Shown one piece after another: positions 8,199 to 17,328 of a stretch of DNA of 64,000 nucleotides. Both the position numbers and the translations under genes were made by a program. Every line of letters begins with the position of its first letter. Positions within the stretch are counted from its first letter, which is position 1. Origin of the DNA: NIOZ-UU13 sp964444135 (GTDB taxonomy: Bacteria > Planctomycetota > Phycisphaerae > Sedimentisphaerales > Anaerobacaceae); contig CAYUFX010000012.1 in assembly GCA_964444135.1 (NCBI GenBank), positions 1 through 64,000 of the forward strand, given 5' to 3'. The notes under the pieces were generated by a model, which searched no databases, was not told where the DNA came from, and saw only the letters and a program-made list of their open reading frames with translations.

Positions 8199-8594
8199 TC
8201 ACGCTTCTTCGTCGTTCAAATCTTCTTCGGCGTCCTTTTTTTCCAGCTCACCGACTGCCTGGTCTATCAGTTTCATAGTCTCTAACGTCTTTTTGAATTT
8301 CTCATCAGTGTAAAAATGTAATACAGGACAGAATTTGCTCTGCAATTTACCGGCTACCAGAGATTGTATTCGGCTTTTCGCGTGTGTTATTGCCGCGAAA
8401 GTCTTGTTCTGAGCAGACTCGTCCTTGCCAAAAATGCTGACATATACATCGGCATTGCGCAAATCAGTTGCCATTTCCACTCTCGTAACGCTCACGAAAC
8501 CCTCAATGCGGGGGTCGCTAAGATGGTGAGCAATAGCGTCACTGACGCCTTCTTTCACCACACGGGCTACTTTCTCCTGCCGTCGAGTCGCCAT
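8199..8594 (-). CDS. rbfA: Ribosome-binding factor A
   Basis: A 131-residue RbfA. It binds the 30S subunit during maturation of the 16S 5' end. The fold is seen in EGVSDAIAHHLSDPRI, the VTRVEMATDLRNADVYVSIFG strand-helix-strand and LQSKFCPVLHFYTDEK. The last 15 residues are acidic. It lies 72 bp after infB in the classic nusA-infB-rbfA order; the gap holds a repeat of the GTTAATTGGTTAATT and CTCACTACTCACC types. Confidence 0.93.
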   Translation of the reverse strand: MATRRQEKVARVVKEGVSDAIAHHLSDPRIEGFVSVTRVEMATDLRNADVYVSIFGKDESAQNKTFAAITHAKSRIQSLVAGKLQSKFCPVLHFYTDEKFKKTLETMKLIDQAVGELEKKDAEEDLNDEEA

Positions 8595-8666
8595 AGTTTA
8601 GTTAATTGGTTAATTAGTTAATTGGTGAGTTGACTACTCACTACTCACCACTCACTAATTGCCAGC

Positions 8667-11327
8667 TCAAAGGGTTCTGGCTACTTTCACAATTTCGTAG
8701 AACTCAAGAACGTCATCGATTTTAATATCATCGAATCCTGCTATCTTAATCCCGCACTCCAGGCCCGTCTTTACCTCACGAACGTCATCCTTGAAATGCC
8801 TTAGCGATTCTACATTGAGGTTGTCTTTGAGCACAATGTTGTCGCGTATTAGTCGCATCTTCGCATTCTTGCTCACGTATCCACTGCTGACATAGCAGCC
8901 GGCCACCGTACCAATTCGGGAGATCTTAAACGTATTTCTTACCGTAGCTCTACCGAGTGCCTTCTCTGTCTCTTCCGGTTCAAGCAGACCGACCATCGAT
9001 TTTTCTAAATCTTCGGTTATTCGGTAGATGACGTTGTAGAGCCTTATCTCAACGCCTTTGGCTTCTGCAGTCTTGGATGCGTGTTCTTCGGGGACAACGT
9101 TAAAGCCGATAATAATGGCATTCGACGCCTCGGCAAGCACGACATCACCTTCTGTAATTCCACCCGGCGCGGCATGCAGAATATTAATCTTTACTTCCTC
9201 GACGCTCAGCTCGGACAAATATTTTTTCAGGACATCCACCGAGCCTTGTACATCGGCCCGGATGATAAGATTTAATGCTTCTGTTTTGCCCGCATCTATC
9301 TGGCTGAATAAGTTGTCTAATGTTACCTGCGTGCGTTCGGCCAGCGAGCTCTCTCTTGAGCGGATTTGGTTTTCCTCGGCGGCGGCCTTGGCCTTGTTGA
9401 TGTCATCCAGACAGTAAAATCTGTCACCGGCCTGCGGGACATCGCTGAGGCCCGTTATCTCCACCGGCATAGAGCTTGTAGCTGTCTTTATGTTTGTGCC
9501 GTAGCTGTTTTTCAACATTTTTACTCTGCCGTAGGTGTTGCCGGCCAGTACCACATCACCCTTTTTAAGTCGGCCTTCCTTGATTAACAGAGTCGCCACC
9601 GGCCCGCTCTTTGCCGACATCCTGGCCTCAATCACCCATCCTGTCGCTGGGATTATGGGATCGGCCTTAAGCTCAAGCAATTCAGCCACGTAATCCAAAG
9701 ATTCAAGCAAGTCGTCTAAACCCTCACCGGTAACTGCGCTGGTCTTGACGACTTCCGTCTGGCCTCCCCATTCAGACGGAGTTAGCTGCTGCTCAGCGAA
9801 CTGAGAGTAAATACGATTTATATCGCAGCCCGGCAAATCTATTTTATTCAATGCCACAATAATCGGCACATTCGCTGCCTTGCTGTGGGCTATGGCCTCA
9901 ATTGTTTGTGGCATCACTCCATCATCAGCCGCAACCACGAGCACCACAACATCGGTCATATTAGCGCCTCTGGCACGCATTGCTGTAAAGGCCTCGTGCC
10001 CCGGAGTATCCAGAAATGTTACTGTTTTATTGTCCCAGGTAACTTCAGAGGCCCCGATATGCTGTGTAATGCCGCCTGCTTCACCGGCTGCTATGTGAGT
10101 TGACCGGATTTTATCCAGAAGGCTTGTCTTGCCGTGGTCAACGTGTCCGAGCATCGCAGCAACAACAGCACGTTTCTGGAGCTGTGTTCTCTGACGTTCT
10201 TTAAAATCGGCCTGTATCCGTTCTTCCAGCGTGCTTTGGTGCTCCACTACCAGCTCAGTGTCGAACTCCAGGGCAACCAGCTCCGCAACCTCGCTGCTTA
10301 TCACCTGATTCGCCGTGGCCATTACATCCTGTTGTATTAGCTTTTGGATGATTTCCGTTGATTTAATCGCCAGTGCTGCAGATAAATCTTTTACTGTGAT
10401 TGGCTCGCTTATAACGGCTTTTTTGGGCCTGACAGGCGCAGCAAGTTTCTGCTTGGACCTGGAAGCGATCTTACGCGTCGGTCTTAATCGAAGGCCTTCA
10501 CCCCCGGCCGCATCAAGACGGGCTTGTCTTTCTTCAATATCTCTTTGTCGCCATCTGCTACTGGTTTTAGGCATCCTTATCGTTTCCAAATCCCGCCCGT
10601 CTCGCCTTCGCCCATGTGTTCTTTCTTTTAGTCGTTTTGGTAATTGTTTCTTTTCCGTGTCCAGAGCCGAAATCGACTCTTCCTGGTTCTGTTGAGTGTA
10701 CATCAAAGGTTCGGTAACAGGTGCATCATATCTGAGTCTCGGCTTAGGCTTTGGTCGGCGTCTTACCGGCTCCGGTGCTTCGACTCGAACAACTTGTGGT
10801 CCACTCAGTCGGGCCGGCTCAGGTTTTTCCAGCATAGGCCCGGCAGGTACTATCGGCTCCGGCTCTTGTTCCTCTGGCGGTGTTTCGGTTATCTGTTCTT
10901 CGGCTGGTGGGGGCTCTTCTATTGTAGTTACCGCGGCCTCTATAGTTACTGCAGCTTCCTGTTCTGTTTGTTCAGCTTCAGCTTCTATTTCTATTGCAGT
11001 AGCTGTCTCGGCTGCTGCCTTCGTTCGCTTGGCCGCCGGCTTTGCCCGCTTGGCTTTTTGAACTTTTATTTCCTTTGCCGCTGGTTTTTCCTTCGTTTTC
11101 TTTTTCTTTTTAATTCGGACCTTTTCCAGGTCCACCTTCTCAGCCGTCTCAACAGTTGTAATATTGTCACCTTCGCTGAACCACTCCCGAATGGTCGCTG
11201 CCAGGCCGGCAGATAACACTGACATATGGTTCTTTACGTCCAGACCCTCATCCTGGCACTTCTTCACGATGGCAGTGCTTTTTATACCGAGCTCCTTGGC
11301 CAAAAGATAAACTCTTGTAGTGGCCAA
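8667..11327 (-). CDS. infB: Translation initiation factor IF-2
   Basis: 886 residues. Residues 1-55 form the first IF2_N winged subdomain (TRVYLLAKELGIKSTAIVKK). Then comes a long Ala/Glu/Pro/Lys linker to about 300, a second IF2_N (ITVKDLSAALAIKSTEIIQKL), the GTPase with GHVDHGKTS, DTPGHEAFTAM and NKIDLPG, and beta-barrel and C-terminal domains that bind fMet-tRNA. It delivers initiator tRNA to the 30S subunit. The linker's biased composition creates long meaningless frames on the opposite strand. It lies 56 bp downstream of nusA. Confidence 0.97.
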   Translation of the reverse strand: MATTRVYLLAKELGIKSTAIVKKCQDEGLDVKNHMSVLSAGLAATIREWFSEGDNITTVETAEKVDLEKVRIKKKKKTKEKPAAKEIKVQKAKRAKPAAKRTKAAAETATAIEIEAEAEQTEQEAAVTIEAAVTTIEEPPPAEEQITETPPEEQEPEPIVPAGPMLEKPEPARLSGPQVVRVEAPEPVRRRPKPKPRLRYDAPVTEPLMYTQQNQEESISALDTEKKQLPKRLKERTHGRRRDGRDLETIRMPKTSSRWRQRDIEERQARLDAAGGEGLRLRPTRKIASRSKQKLAAPVRPKKAVISEPITVKDLSAALAIKSTEIIQKLIQQDVMATANQVISSEVAELVALEFDTELVVEHQSTLEERIQADFKERQRTQLQKRAVVAAMLGHVDHGKTSLLDKIRSTHIAAGEAGGITQHIGASEVTWDNKTVTFLDTPGHEAFTAMRARGANMTDVVVLVVAADDGVMPQTIEAIAHSKAANVPIIVALNKIDLPGCDINRIYSQFAEQQLTPSEWGGQTEVVKTSAVTGEGLDDLLESLDYVAELLELKADPIIPATGWVIEARMSAKSGPVATLLIKEGRLKKGDVVLAGNTYGRVKMLKNSYGTNIKTATSSMPVEITGLSDVPQAGDRFYCLDDINKAKAAAEENQIRSRESSLAERTQVTLDNLFSQIDAGKTEALNLIIRADVQGSVDVLKKYLSELSVEEVKINILHAAPGGITEGDVVLAEASNAIIIGFNVVPEEHASKTAEAKGVEIRLYNVIYRITEDLEKSMVGLLEPEETEKALGRATVRNTFKISRIGTVAGCYVSSGYVSKNAKMRLIRDNIVLKDNLNVESLRHFKDDVREVKTGLECGIKIAGFDDIKIDDVLEFYEIVKVARTL

Positions 11328-11383
11328 ATATTAATCTCCAATCTCAACCGTATTTGATACATCATATCTCGTTCGAGATATGG

Positions 11384-12613
11384 CTATTGTTCGCTATCTG
11401 CTGCATCTGCTGCTTTTGTCTGTTGGGCTAATTGCTTTTCCGCCTCTTTCTGTTTCGATTCAGCCTCCAGACGTTCGATTTCTTTGGCTGCCGCTGAAAC
11501 TAGTTTCTCAGCGGTCTCAGCGTCAATCTTCAGCTCATTAATCAGTGGTTCGATCCCTACATCATAAATGTCCCCGAGTGATATGACGCCAAGTGCTATC
11601 AGCTTATCAACCACCGTATCGTCAGCGCCTTCCACAGTCTTTACGCAGCTTGTCAATCTTTCGACGCCTTGGTTGTATTCTTCCGGCGTTAGTATATCGA
11701 TGTCCCAGCCGGTCAGTCTGGCAGCTAACCGGACATTTTGCCCGTGCTTACCGATAGCAAGACTGAGCTGGTCCTCATCAACAACAACTGTTGCTCGTCC
11801 CAACTCAAAACACAAGGCGATTTCGCTGACTTTTGCCGGCATCAACGCATTCGCCACCAGCACCTGAGATGACTCATTCCAGCGGACAATATCTATTTTT
11901 TCTCCACCGAGCTCATCAACTATATTCTTTATCCTGCTGCCCCGGACACCCACACACGCGCCAACAGGGTCAACCTTGTCGTCGAATGAGACCACCGCAA
12001 CTTTCGTTCTATAGCTTGCTTCTCGCGCAAGTACCCGTATTTCGATAATTTTTTCATTAATCTCCGGCACCTCTAACTCGAATAATCGGCGGATAAAATC
12101 AGGGTGGGTGCGAGAGAGGATAATTTTGACCTGGTTCGAGGTCTCTTTCACATCAAGAATCAAACATCGAATTCTCTCGCCCACCCGATGTGTCTGGCCC
12201 ATTATCTGTTCGCCTTTTGGCAAAAAAGCTTCCGTCCAGCGGTCCAGATTAACAATTACCGTTCCACTTTCGTATCGTACAACCGTGCCGCTTGTAATTT
12301 CACCCTTTCGCTGAACGAACTCGGCATAGATACTGTCTCTTTCATCAGCCCGTATCTTCTGTATCATCACTTGCTTGGCTGTCTGGGCGGGGATTCGGCC
12401 GAGCCGCTTTATATCGATTTTCTCATCGTCTTTGGAGGCTGTGATCTGACCGTTGCTTCGATCGATTTTTACTACTATATTGCTTTCCGGCTCACCAAAG
12501 TGCTTCCTCGCTGCCGAAACCATAGCTTCTTCAAGGTCAACAAATATCGATTCCTTGTCGATATTTTTATCGCGAGCGATGTTTTCCACGATTCTTAGTA
12601 ATTCCTGGCTCAT
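11384..12613 (-). CDS. nusA: Transcription termination/antitermination factor NusA
   Basis: 409 residues with the NusA N-terminal RNA-polymerase-binding domain (MSQELLRIVENIARDKNIDK), an S1 domain near 130-200 (GEITSGTVVRYESGTVIVNL) and two KH domains (VGACVGVRGSRIKNIVDELGG and IGKHGQNVRLAARLTGWDI). A short helix-hairpin-helix-like repeat follows (KLIALGVISLGDIYDVG), ending in an acidic Ala/Gln tail. It modulates pausing and termination. It heads the nusA-infB-rbfA group; rimP, which usually precedes nusA, is absent and a 585-bp gap lies upstream. Confidence 0.95.
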   Translation of the reverse strand: MSQELLRIVENIARDKNIDKESIFVDLEEAMVSAARKHFGEPESNIVVKIDRSNGQITASKDDEKIDIKRLGRIPAQTAKQVMIQKIRADERDSIYAEFVQRKGEITSGTVVRYESGTVIVNLDRWTEAFLPKGEQIMGQTHRVGERIRCLILDVKETSNQVKIILSRTHPDFIRRLFELEVPEINEKIIEIRVLAREASYRTKVAVVSFDDKVDPVGACVGVRGSRIKNIVDELGGEKIDIVRWNESSQVLVANALMPAKVSEIALCFELGRATVVVDEDQLSLAIGKHGQNVRLAARLTGWDIDILTPEEYNQGVERLTSCVKTVEGADDTVVDKLIALGVISLGDIYDVGIEPLINELKIDAETAEKLVSAAAKEIERLEAESKQKEAEKQLAQQTKAADAADSEQ

Positions 12614-13198
12614 TGTCTTTTCTCTTTAATCCAGCACCGATTTCTTTTCTTTTTCCCGCCCGGAGCCAATCTCTGGTCTCGGACAAAAAAAAATGGAAAC
12701 TATACACGTTTCCACTTCATAAGGGGATTCCCTGCAAAACGGGCTCCCCGCCACGCCCAAAACGAACAGAGGTTGTAGTTTACAGTTACGCTACATCATC
12801 TGCCTCCAATATTAAAAAACCTCGTTCGTTTTCCGACATTGAAGCAGAAAACCGATTTCCAAGCCACCATGTGCACAGAAGCAAAGCCATGCAGGTCAAT
12901 TGTTACTCGCCTACTTTGCACTGTTTGCTAATCCTGTCAAAACCATTTTAAGCGCCTCTTTAGTTCAAAGTTTAGCTTTGGTAGCTGTTAATCCTTATAA
13001 CCAAACTTCTTATAATAATCGTCAAATACCTCGATAGCAATTATTTTTTTGTCGAATTTGTATAATTTTTAGCCCAAATCTGAGGCAAACAAAAAAAGGC
13101 TCAGTGACCCAAAACCGCCAACGTCCGTATAAAATAGCCTTTTTCGGAGCCCAAAACCCTCTTTTGCATTAACCACGAGGTTCAGACCAAAAAGTGTG
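12614..13198. other. Non-coding interval upstream of nusA
   Basis: No supported gene is seen in 585 bp. It must hold the nusA promoter on the minus strand; TTGACA-like hexamers occur near 12940 in that direction but no good -10 pairs with them. A pair of complementary 9-mers (13093-13101 and 13136-13144) could form a long-loop hairpin between the two minus-strand genes. rimP is missing from this place. Confidence 0.5.
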
Positions 13199-13930
13199 CT
13201 ACGATGCTGGAACCAGACGCAGCAGTAATTTTTCCTCTGCAATAACTATTTTTTCAATTCGCACCTTTTTATCGTCAACCTTGAAAACAGGCTCAAACGG
13301 CTCATCAGTAAGCAATGAAGCAACTATTTTTGTTTGCACAGCCTCTTTGTCTATAGGTATATCGTCAAGCCTCTGCGTGTACATCTTTTTGGCCAACATC
13401 TTGGCAAGGGGCGTAATATTCATAGCTCCGACCTTCACCTTCGCCACCTCCAGGTTCAAAAGCCCCTGCTTATCAATTTTGGGCTCTAACTCAATAGTAA
13501 TGATAAATTCTACTCCTTTGACATCTGCCGTTCCCATCAGCACGACGGTTCCCGGGACAAAAAGTGCTGCAGGTGCGTAAAGCAGGACGCCTTCGGATTC
13601 CATTGGCCAGTTGCCCCGAGTAATTATATCGTTTATCCCCTTCTGGGTAATGACCAGCTCGAATGGCTTGGCACGTTGAGCACCGTTATAAATTTTAGGT
13701 GATAAGTCGTGTGTCAGATATGGACTGACCTGCCCCCGCTTGTAGTTGCTGGAGCTGGGGTCAGCCGGTTTATAGCGACCGGGCCTGTATAACAGTAGGG
13801 CGAAGATAATAGCCGCTACTGCCAAATCGACCAGGAGCCAAAGGACCAGTTTTTTGAATCTCGCTTTTTTGCGAATTTTCAAATCTATTTCTGTACTTTG
13901 TATTTCTGTCTTGCTCAAATCCATTTGCAT
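13199..13930 (-). CDS. Single-pass membrane protein of unknown function
   Basis: 243 residues. A basic N-terminus (KIRKKARFKK) leads into one membrane helix (LVLWLLVDLAVAAIIFALLLY, about 31-51), so most of the protein faces outward. The outer part has a helix with NDIITRGNWPM and then beta strands with charged tips (ELEPKIDKQGLLNLEVAKVKVG), reminiscent of lipid-binding-type or LEA-like repeats, but I do not recognise the family. It is divergent from pyrF with 57 bp between starts, so the promoters overlap. MDL at codon 3 is an alternative start. Confidence 0.7.
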   Translation of the reverse strand: MQMDLSKTEIQSTEIDLKIRKKARFKKLVLWLLVDLAVAAIIFALLLYRPGRYKPADPSSSNYKRGQVSPYLTHDLSPKIYNGAQRAKPFELVITQKGINDIITRGNWPMESEGVLLYAPAALFVPGTVVLMGTADVKGVEFIITIELEPKIDKQGLLNLEVAKVKVGAMNITPLAKMLAKKMYTQRLDDIPIDKEAVQTKIVASLLTDEPFEPVFKVDDKKVRIEKIVIAEEKLLLRLVPAS

Positions 13931-13987
13931 GATTATAGTGGTTCAGATGTTTATTAAAAGTTTTTTCCAATTATGAGGATTTAGAAT

Positions 13988-14938
13988 ATGGCAAGTCATT
14001 TTGCTGACCGTCTCTGCGATGCCGTGAAAACCAAGAAAACTTCTTTGATTGTCGGGCTTGATCCTGTTTACACCAGGCTGCCCTCTGCGATAAGAAGCCA
14101 TCGCCAGATGAACGATGAGTTTGATGCCGCCGCCGCGGTCGATGCCATCTTCGATTTTTGCACACAGGCAATGCGAATCGTTGCGCCGATGGTACCTGCC
14201 GTGAAGATAAACATTGCGTTTTTTGAAAAGTATCTCTGGGAAGGCCTGGAGACTTACTATTCCTTGATTTCCGAGGCTGACGAGTTGGGCCTGGAAATAA
14301 TCGGCGACGTGAAACGAGGCGACATTGGCCACACCGCAGAAGCTTACGCCGCTGCTCATCTCGAAAATCCGGAACTGGCGGGCCTCGAAGACAACCTTGC
14401 CCCCGATGCCATTACCGTCAATGGATACGCGGGAACAGATGGTATCGAGCCTTTTGCGGACATGGCCGACAAGCAGGGAAAAGGTGTTTTTGTGTTGGTT
14501 CGTACCAGCAATCCTTCCGCTGCCGCAATTCAGGATTTTACCAGCGCTGATGGCCAAACAATGTACGAAAAGCTCGCCGAAGTCGTCGGCCAAATCGCCA
14601 ATAAAACCGAACGAATCGGAAACAACGGCTACAGTAATGTAGGGATGGTAGTGGGCGGTACTGCGCCGCAGGTAACAACTGCCCTGCGCAAAAAGTATGA
14701 CAAGATATGGTTCCTCGTCCCAGGCTACGGCTCTCAGGGCGCTGAAGCTGCCGACTGTGTCCGGTTCTGCAAACCAGACGGCACCGGAGCTTTAATCAAC
14801 GCATCACGCTCAATAATCTATGCTTATGAAAAGCCTAAATACAAAGAGCAGTTCGGCGACGACTGGAAAAGATGTATCGAGCAGGCCGTCATTGACGCAA
14901 AGGTCGATTTGGCAAACGCTATGCAGACGTTGATATAG
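13988..14938 (+). CDS. pyrF: Orotidine 5'-phosphate decarboxylase, class 2
   Basis: 316 residues. It makes UMP from OMP, the last step of de novo pyrimidine synthesis. The signature is SLIVGLDPVYTRLP at the N-terminus, the catalytic GDVKRGDIGHTAEAYA with its Lys/Asp network, VNGYAGTDGIEPF, and the phosphate-binding end LVPGYGSQGAEA followed by NASRSIIYAY. Length and motifs fit the longer class 2 enzymes. It starts a plus-strand run with menG/ubiE (72 bp on) and murD. Confidence 0.95.
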   Translation: MASHFADRLCDAVKTKKTSLIVGLDPVYTRLPSAIRSHRQMNDEFDAAAAVDAIFDFCTQAMRIVAPMVPAVKINIAFFEKYLWEGLETYYSLISEADELGLEIIGDVKRGDIGHTAEAYAAAHLENPELAGLEDNLAPDAITVNGYAGTDGIEPFADMADKQGKGVFVLVRTSNPSAAAIQDFTSADGQTMYEKLAEVVGQIANKTERIGNNGYSNVGMVVGGTAPQVTTALRKKYDKIWFLVPGYGSQGAEAADCVRFCKPDGTGALINASRSIIYAYEKPKYKEQFGDDWKRCIEQAVIDAKVDLANAMQTLI

Positions 14939-15010
14939 AAACATAAAACGCAAAACCCAAAACGTAGAACCATAGCGGAAAAACTCAAGACTTCATCTGA
15001 AACAAGAAAA

Positions 15011-15766
15011 ATGTCTCTGCAAACCTCTCAAACCTGCAAAACTTTTAGAAATGAAGTTGATATCTGCAGAATGTTTGACCGGATAGCACCGCGTTACGAC
15101 CTTCTTAACCACTTGTTGTCATTCGGGCAGGACTTTTTCTGGCGTCGCAAAGTTGCTAAATGTCTAAGTTCGAGCGGAAAGGATAAATTGGAAATTCTTG
15201 ACCTGGCAACAGGCACGGGCGACCTGTTGTTTTCATTATTTCACGAAAATCCCAACATCACTAAAGCTGTTGGACTCGATATGTCTGCAAATATGTTGGC
15301 GATATGCCGTCAGAAAATAAACAGTCACAAACTCACAGAATATATCAGCTTGGTACAGGCTGATGCAGCCGCAATACCCTTGCCTGAAAACAGCTTCGAT
15401 GCAGTAACAATTGCTTTTGGTATCAGGAACACCGCCGATACATTTGAGACTCTTAAAGAAATGCACAGAATCTTGAGACCGGGCGGTGTGTCTTTGATAC
15501 TGGAATTTTCCTTGCCTGCCAACAGAATATTTAGAAAATGCTACCTGTTCTACTTGCGCCATTTTGTACCCCTGCTGGGTCGTGTGGTCTCCGGCGACGA
15601 TTATGCCTATAGTTATTTTGGCAAAACTGTTGAGAATTTTTATAGCGCTGACGACTTTTGCGCACTTATGAAAGAAGCCGGTTTTATAAATGTACAGGCG
15701 AATCAGTTGACAGCCGGTGTTGTTTGTATTTATCGTGGGTACAAGGCGGAAGAAAATATAGGATAA
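15011..15766 (+). CDS. ubiE: Demethylmenaquinone/ubiquinone C-methyltransferase
   Basis: 251 residues of the UbiE/MenG family, which methylates the quinone ring with S-adenosylmethionine. The hallmark MFDRIAPRYDLLNHLLSFGQD is at about 22-42, the SAM motif LDLATGTGDLLFSL at about 66-79, and FDAVTIAFGIRNTAD marks the UbiE subgroup. In a planctomycete the substrate is most likely demethylmenaquinone. The C-terminus GVVCIYRGYKAE is the normal family end. murD begins 30 bp later, so the genes are probably co-transcribed. Confidence 0.93.
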   Translation: MSLQTSQTCKTFRNEVDICRMFDRIAPRYDLLNHLLSFGQDFFWRRKVAKCLSSSGKDKLEILDLATGTGDLLFSLFHENPNITKAVGLDMSANMLAICRQKINSHKLTEYISLVQADAAAIPLPENSFDAVTIAFGIRNTADTFETLKEMHRILRPGGVSLILEFSLPANRIFRKCYLFYLRHFVPLLGRVVSGDDYAYSYFGKTVENFYSADDFCALMKEAGFINVQANQLTAGVVCIYRGYKAEENIG

Positions 15767-15795
15767 CCGTTTTTTTAGTCCCTTATATAGAAATT

Positions 15796-17250
15796 ATGAA
15801 CAAAGATTTTTTTACTGACAAGAAAGTTCTAATTATGGGCTTGGGGCGTTTTGGCGGCGGAGTCGATGTCGCCGAGTTCGCCGTTAGAGCCGGTGCTAAA
15901 GTGATAGTAACGGATTTGGCCCCAGCCGCGCAGTTAAGCGATTCGATAGACAAGCTCGAAGAATTTCCTGATATAGAATTTCATCTCGGCTCGCACGACC
16001 CTGCTGATTTTAAGCAAGCCGACATTATCATAGCCAATCCTGCCGTGCCCGGCGATAATGAGTTTCTCGAACTTGCCCGTCGAAACAACAAATTTGTTAC
16101 GTCCCAGATAAACATCTTCTTTGAACTTTGCCTTGCCCAGATAATCGGCATTACCGGTGCCAACGGCAAGAGCACAACAGCCGCCCTTACCGACCATTTA
16201 CTTAAAAATATGATATACGACATACGACATACGACGTACGAGAATGTTTGGCTAAGCGGCAACATCGGCAATCAGCCGTTATTAACTGTTCTGGATAAAA
16301 TTAAAGCAAAAGATTTGGTCGTCCTGGAGCTGTCGAGTTTTCAGCTTGAGCAATTAGCGGAAATTCAAAAAGCACCAAAAGTCGCACTCTTAACAAATCT
16401 TACACCGAACCATCTTGACCGCTACGGAATATTCGCTAATTACTGCGCTGCTAAGGAAAATATTTTCAGGTTTCAGGTGCGTAGGGTGGGCTTTAGCCCA
16501 CCGAACAAAACTTGGTGGGGCAAGCCCCACCCTACTGAAAACTACCCGGCTGTTTCCATCTTCAACGCCGAAGACAAAATTGCCGCCGAATGGTTTGAAA
16601 AATATCGCAAGGACACCGGCAGAATTTGCATTAAGTTTTCAACTAACGATATCAGTGAAGAGATTCGCAGCGTTTTTCCCTTGCTTGGCCGAGCCAATCT
16701 TTCAAACCTCGCCGCCGCCATAACTATAGCGAGGCACTTTGGCATTGACGATAACAGCATTAAGAAGGCCCTGCCTGATTTTAAGGCGTTGCCGCATCGA
16801 CTTGAGCTTGTTGAAGAAATAAACGGCGTATCTTGGTACAATGATTCCAAGGCTACGACACCACAAAGTGCCATTAGTGCCCTTGAAGCCTTTGAGCAGC
16901 CTGTGATTATTATTGCTGGCGGATATGATAAGAATTTACCCTTCGATGAGTTCGGCCAAAACATAGCAGAAAATGCCAAAGCGGCTATACTCATAGGCCA
17001 AACCGCCCAGAAAATTGCAGATGCAATATGTAAGACACAAGACTCAAGACACAAGACTCAAGACCGAGAACTCAAAACACATATCGAGATTGTTGAATCT
17101 CTCGCCGAGGCCGTCCAATTGGCCGCTCGTCTTGCAGTCAACGGCGATATCGTTTTATTAAGCCCCGCCTGCGCAAGCTACGATATGTTCGATAATTTTG
17201 AGCAGCGAGGTCAAAAGTTTACCGAATTTGTTCGGGAAGTTGGCAGTTGA
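15796..17250 (+). CDS. murD: UDP-N-acetylmuramoylalanine-D-glutamate ligase
   Basis: 484 residues; adds D-Glu to UDP-MurNAc-L-Ala in the cytoplasm for peptidoglycan. It has an N-terminal Rossmann part (VLIMGLGRFGGGVDVAEFA), the ATP loop GITGANGKSTT near 115-126, a central SSFQLEQL, and a C-terminal domain with WYNDSKATTP and LLSPACASYDMFDNFEQRG. The start is the ATG at 15796; an upstream extension overlaps ubiE and is not MurD-like. The gene is longer than usual because three repeat units interrupt it in frame: TACGACA copies (16216-16240), a GC palindrome (16481-16535) and 14-nt tandem copies (17033-17064). All catalytic motifs remain. murD lies outside the division cluster at 47-52 kb. Confidence 0.94.
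   Translation: MNKDFFTDKKVLIMGLGRFGGGVDVAEFAVRAGAKVIVTDLAPAAQLSDSIDKLEEFPDIEFHLGSHDPADFKQADIIIANPAVPGDNEFLELARRNNKFVTSQINIFFELCLAQIIGITGANGKSTTAALTDHLLKNMIYDIRHTTYENVWLSGNIGNQPLLTVLDKIKAKDLVVLELSSFQLEQLAEIQKAPKVALLTNLTPNHLDRYGIFANYCAAKENIFRFQVRRVGFSPPNKTWWGKPHPTENYPAVSIFNAEDKIAAEWFEKYRKDTGRICIKFSTNDISEEIRSVFPLLGRANLSNLAAAITIARHFGIDDNSIKKALPDFKALPHRLELVEEINGVSWYNDSKATTPQSAISALEAFEQPVIIIAGGYDKNLPFDEFGQNIAENAKAAILIGQTAQKIADAICKTQDSRHKTQDRELKTHIEIVESLAEAVQLAARLAVNGDIVLLSPACASYDMFDNFEQRGQKFTEFVREVGS
16216..16240. repeat. TACGACA tandem repeat inside murD
   Basis: Three consecutive 7-nt units (TACGACA, TACGACA, TACGACG) plus TACG lie in the coding frame near codon 141. A related ACGATATGCGATATACG-type repeat covers 48145-48190 before rsmH. 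Confidence 0.75.
16481..16535. repeat. 55-bp inverted repeat inside murD
   Basis: The arms GTAGGGTGGG (16481-16490) and CCCACCCTAC (16526-16535) enclose the smaller complementary units GGGCTTTAGCCC and GGGGCAAGCCCC. The whole unit is translated in frame as about 18 residues beginning VRRVGFSPP, absent from ordinary MurD. It looks like a mobile palindromic repeat that inserted without breaking the gene. Confidence 0.85.
17033..17064. repeat. 14-nt tandem repeat inside murD
   Basis: AGACACAAGACTCA is repeated about 2.3 times, in frame, giving Lys-Thr-Gln-Asp-Ser-Arg-like residues near codon 413. This is the third repeat insertion in the same gene. Confidence 0.8.
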
Positions 17251-17283
17251 TTTGCAAAAAGGCCGAGCCAAACCGGCCCGGCC

Positions 17284-17312
17284 GTATTGCGAATACACGT
17301 GGAAATATTTCC
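17284..17312. terminator. Consecutive hairpins between convergent murD and anti-sigma gene
   Basis: GTATT-GCG-AATAC (17284-17296) and the perfect palindrome GGAAATATTTCC (17301-17312) follow a GGCCG...CGGCC stem near 17263-17284. The place, between two converging stops, fits bidirectional termination, though no long T run follows. Confidence 0.4.
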
Positions 17313-17328
17313 GTAAGGCTCAACTATT

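Noticed and set aside
10315..11216. Long plus-strand open frames opposite infB
   Set aside because: They arise from the biased Ala/Glu/Lys/Pro linker of IF-2 and have Ser/Cys/Phe-rich, non-protein composition.
13093..13144. AAAAAGGCT...AGCCTTTTT as a terminator
   Set aside because: The loop is about 34 nt, too long for a confident hairpin; kept only as a remark in the interval entry.
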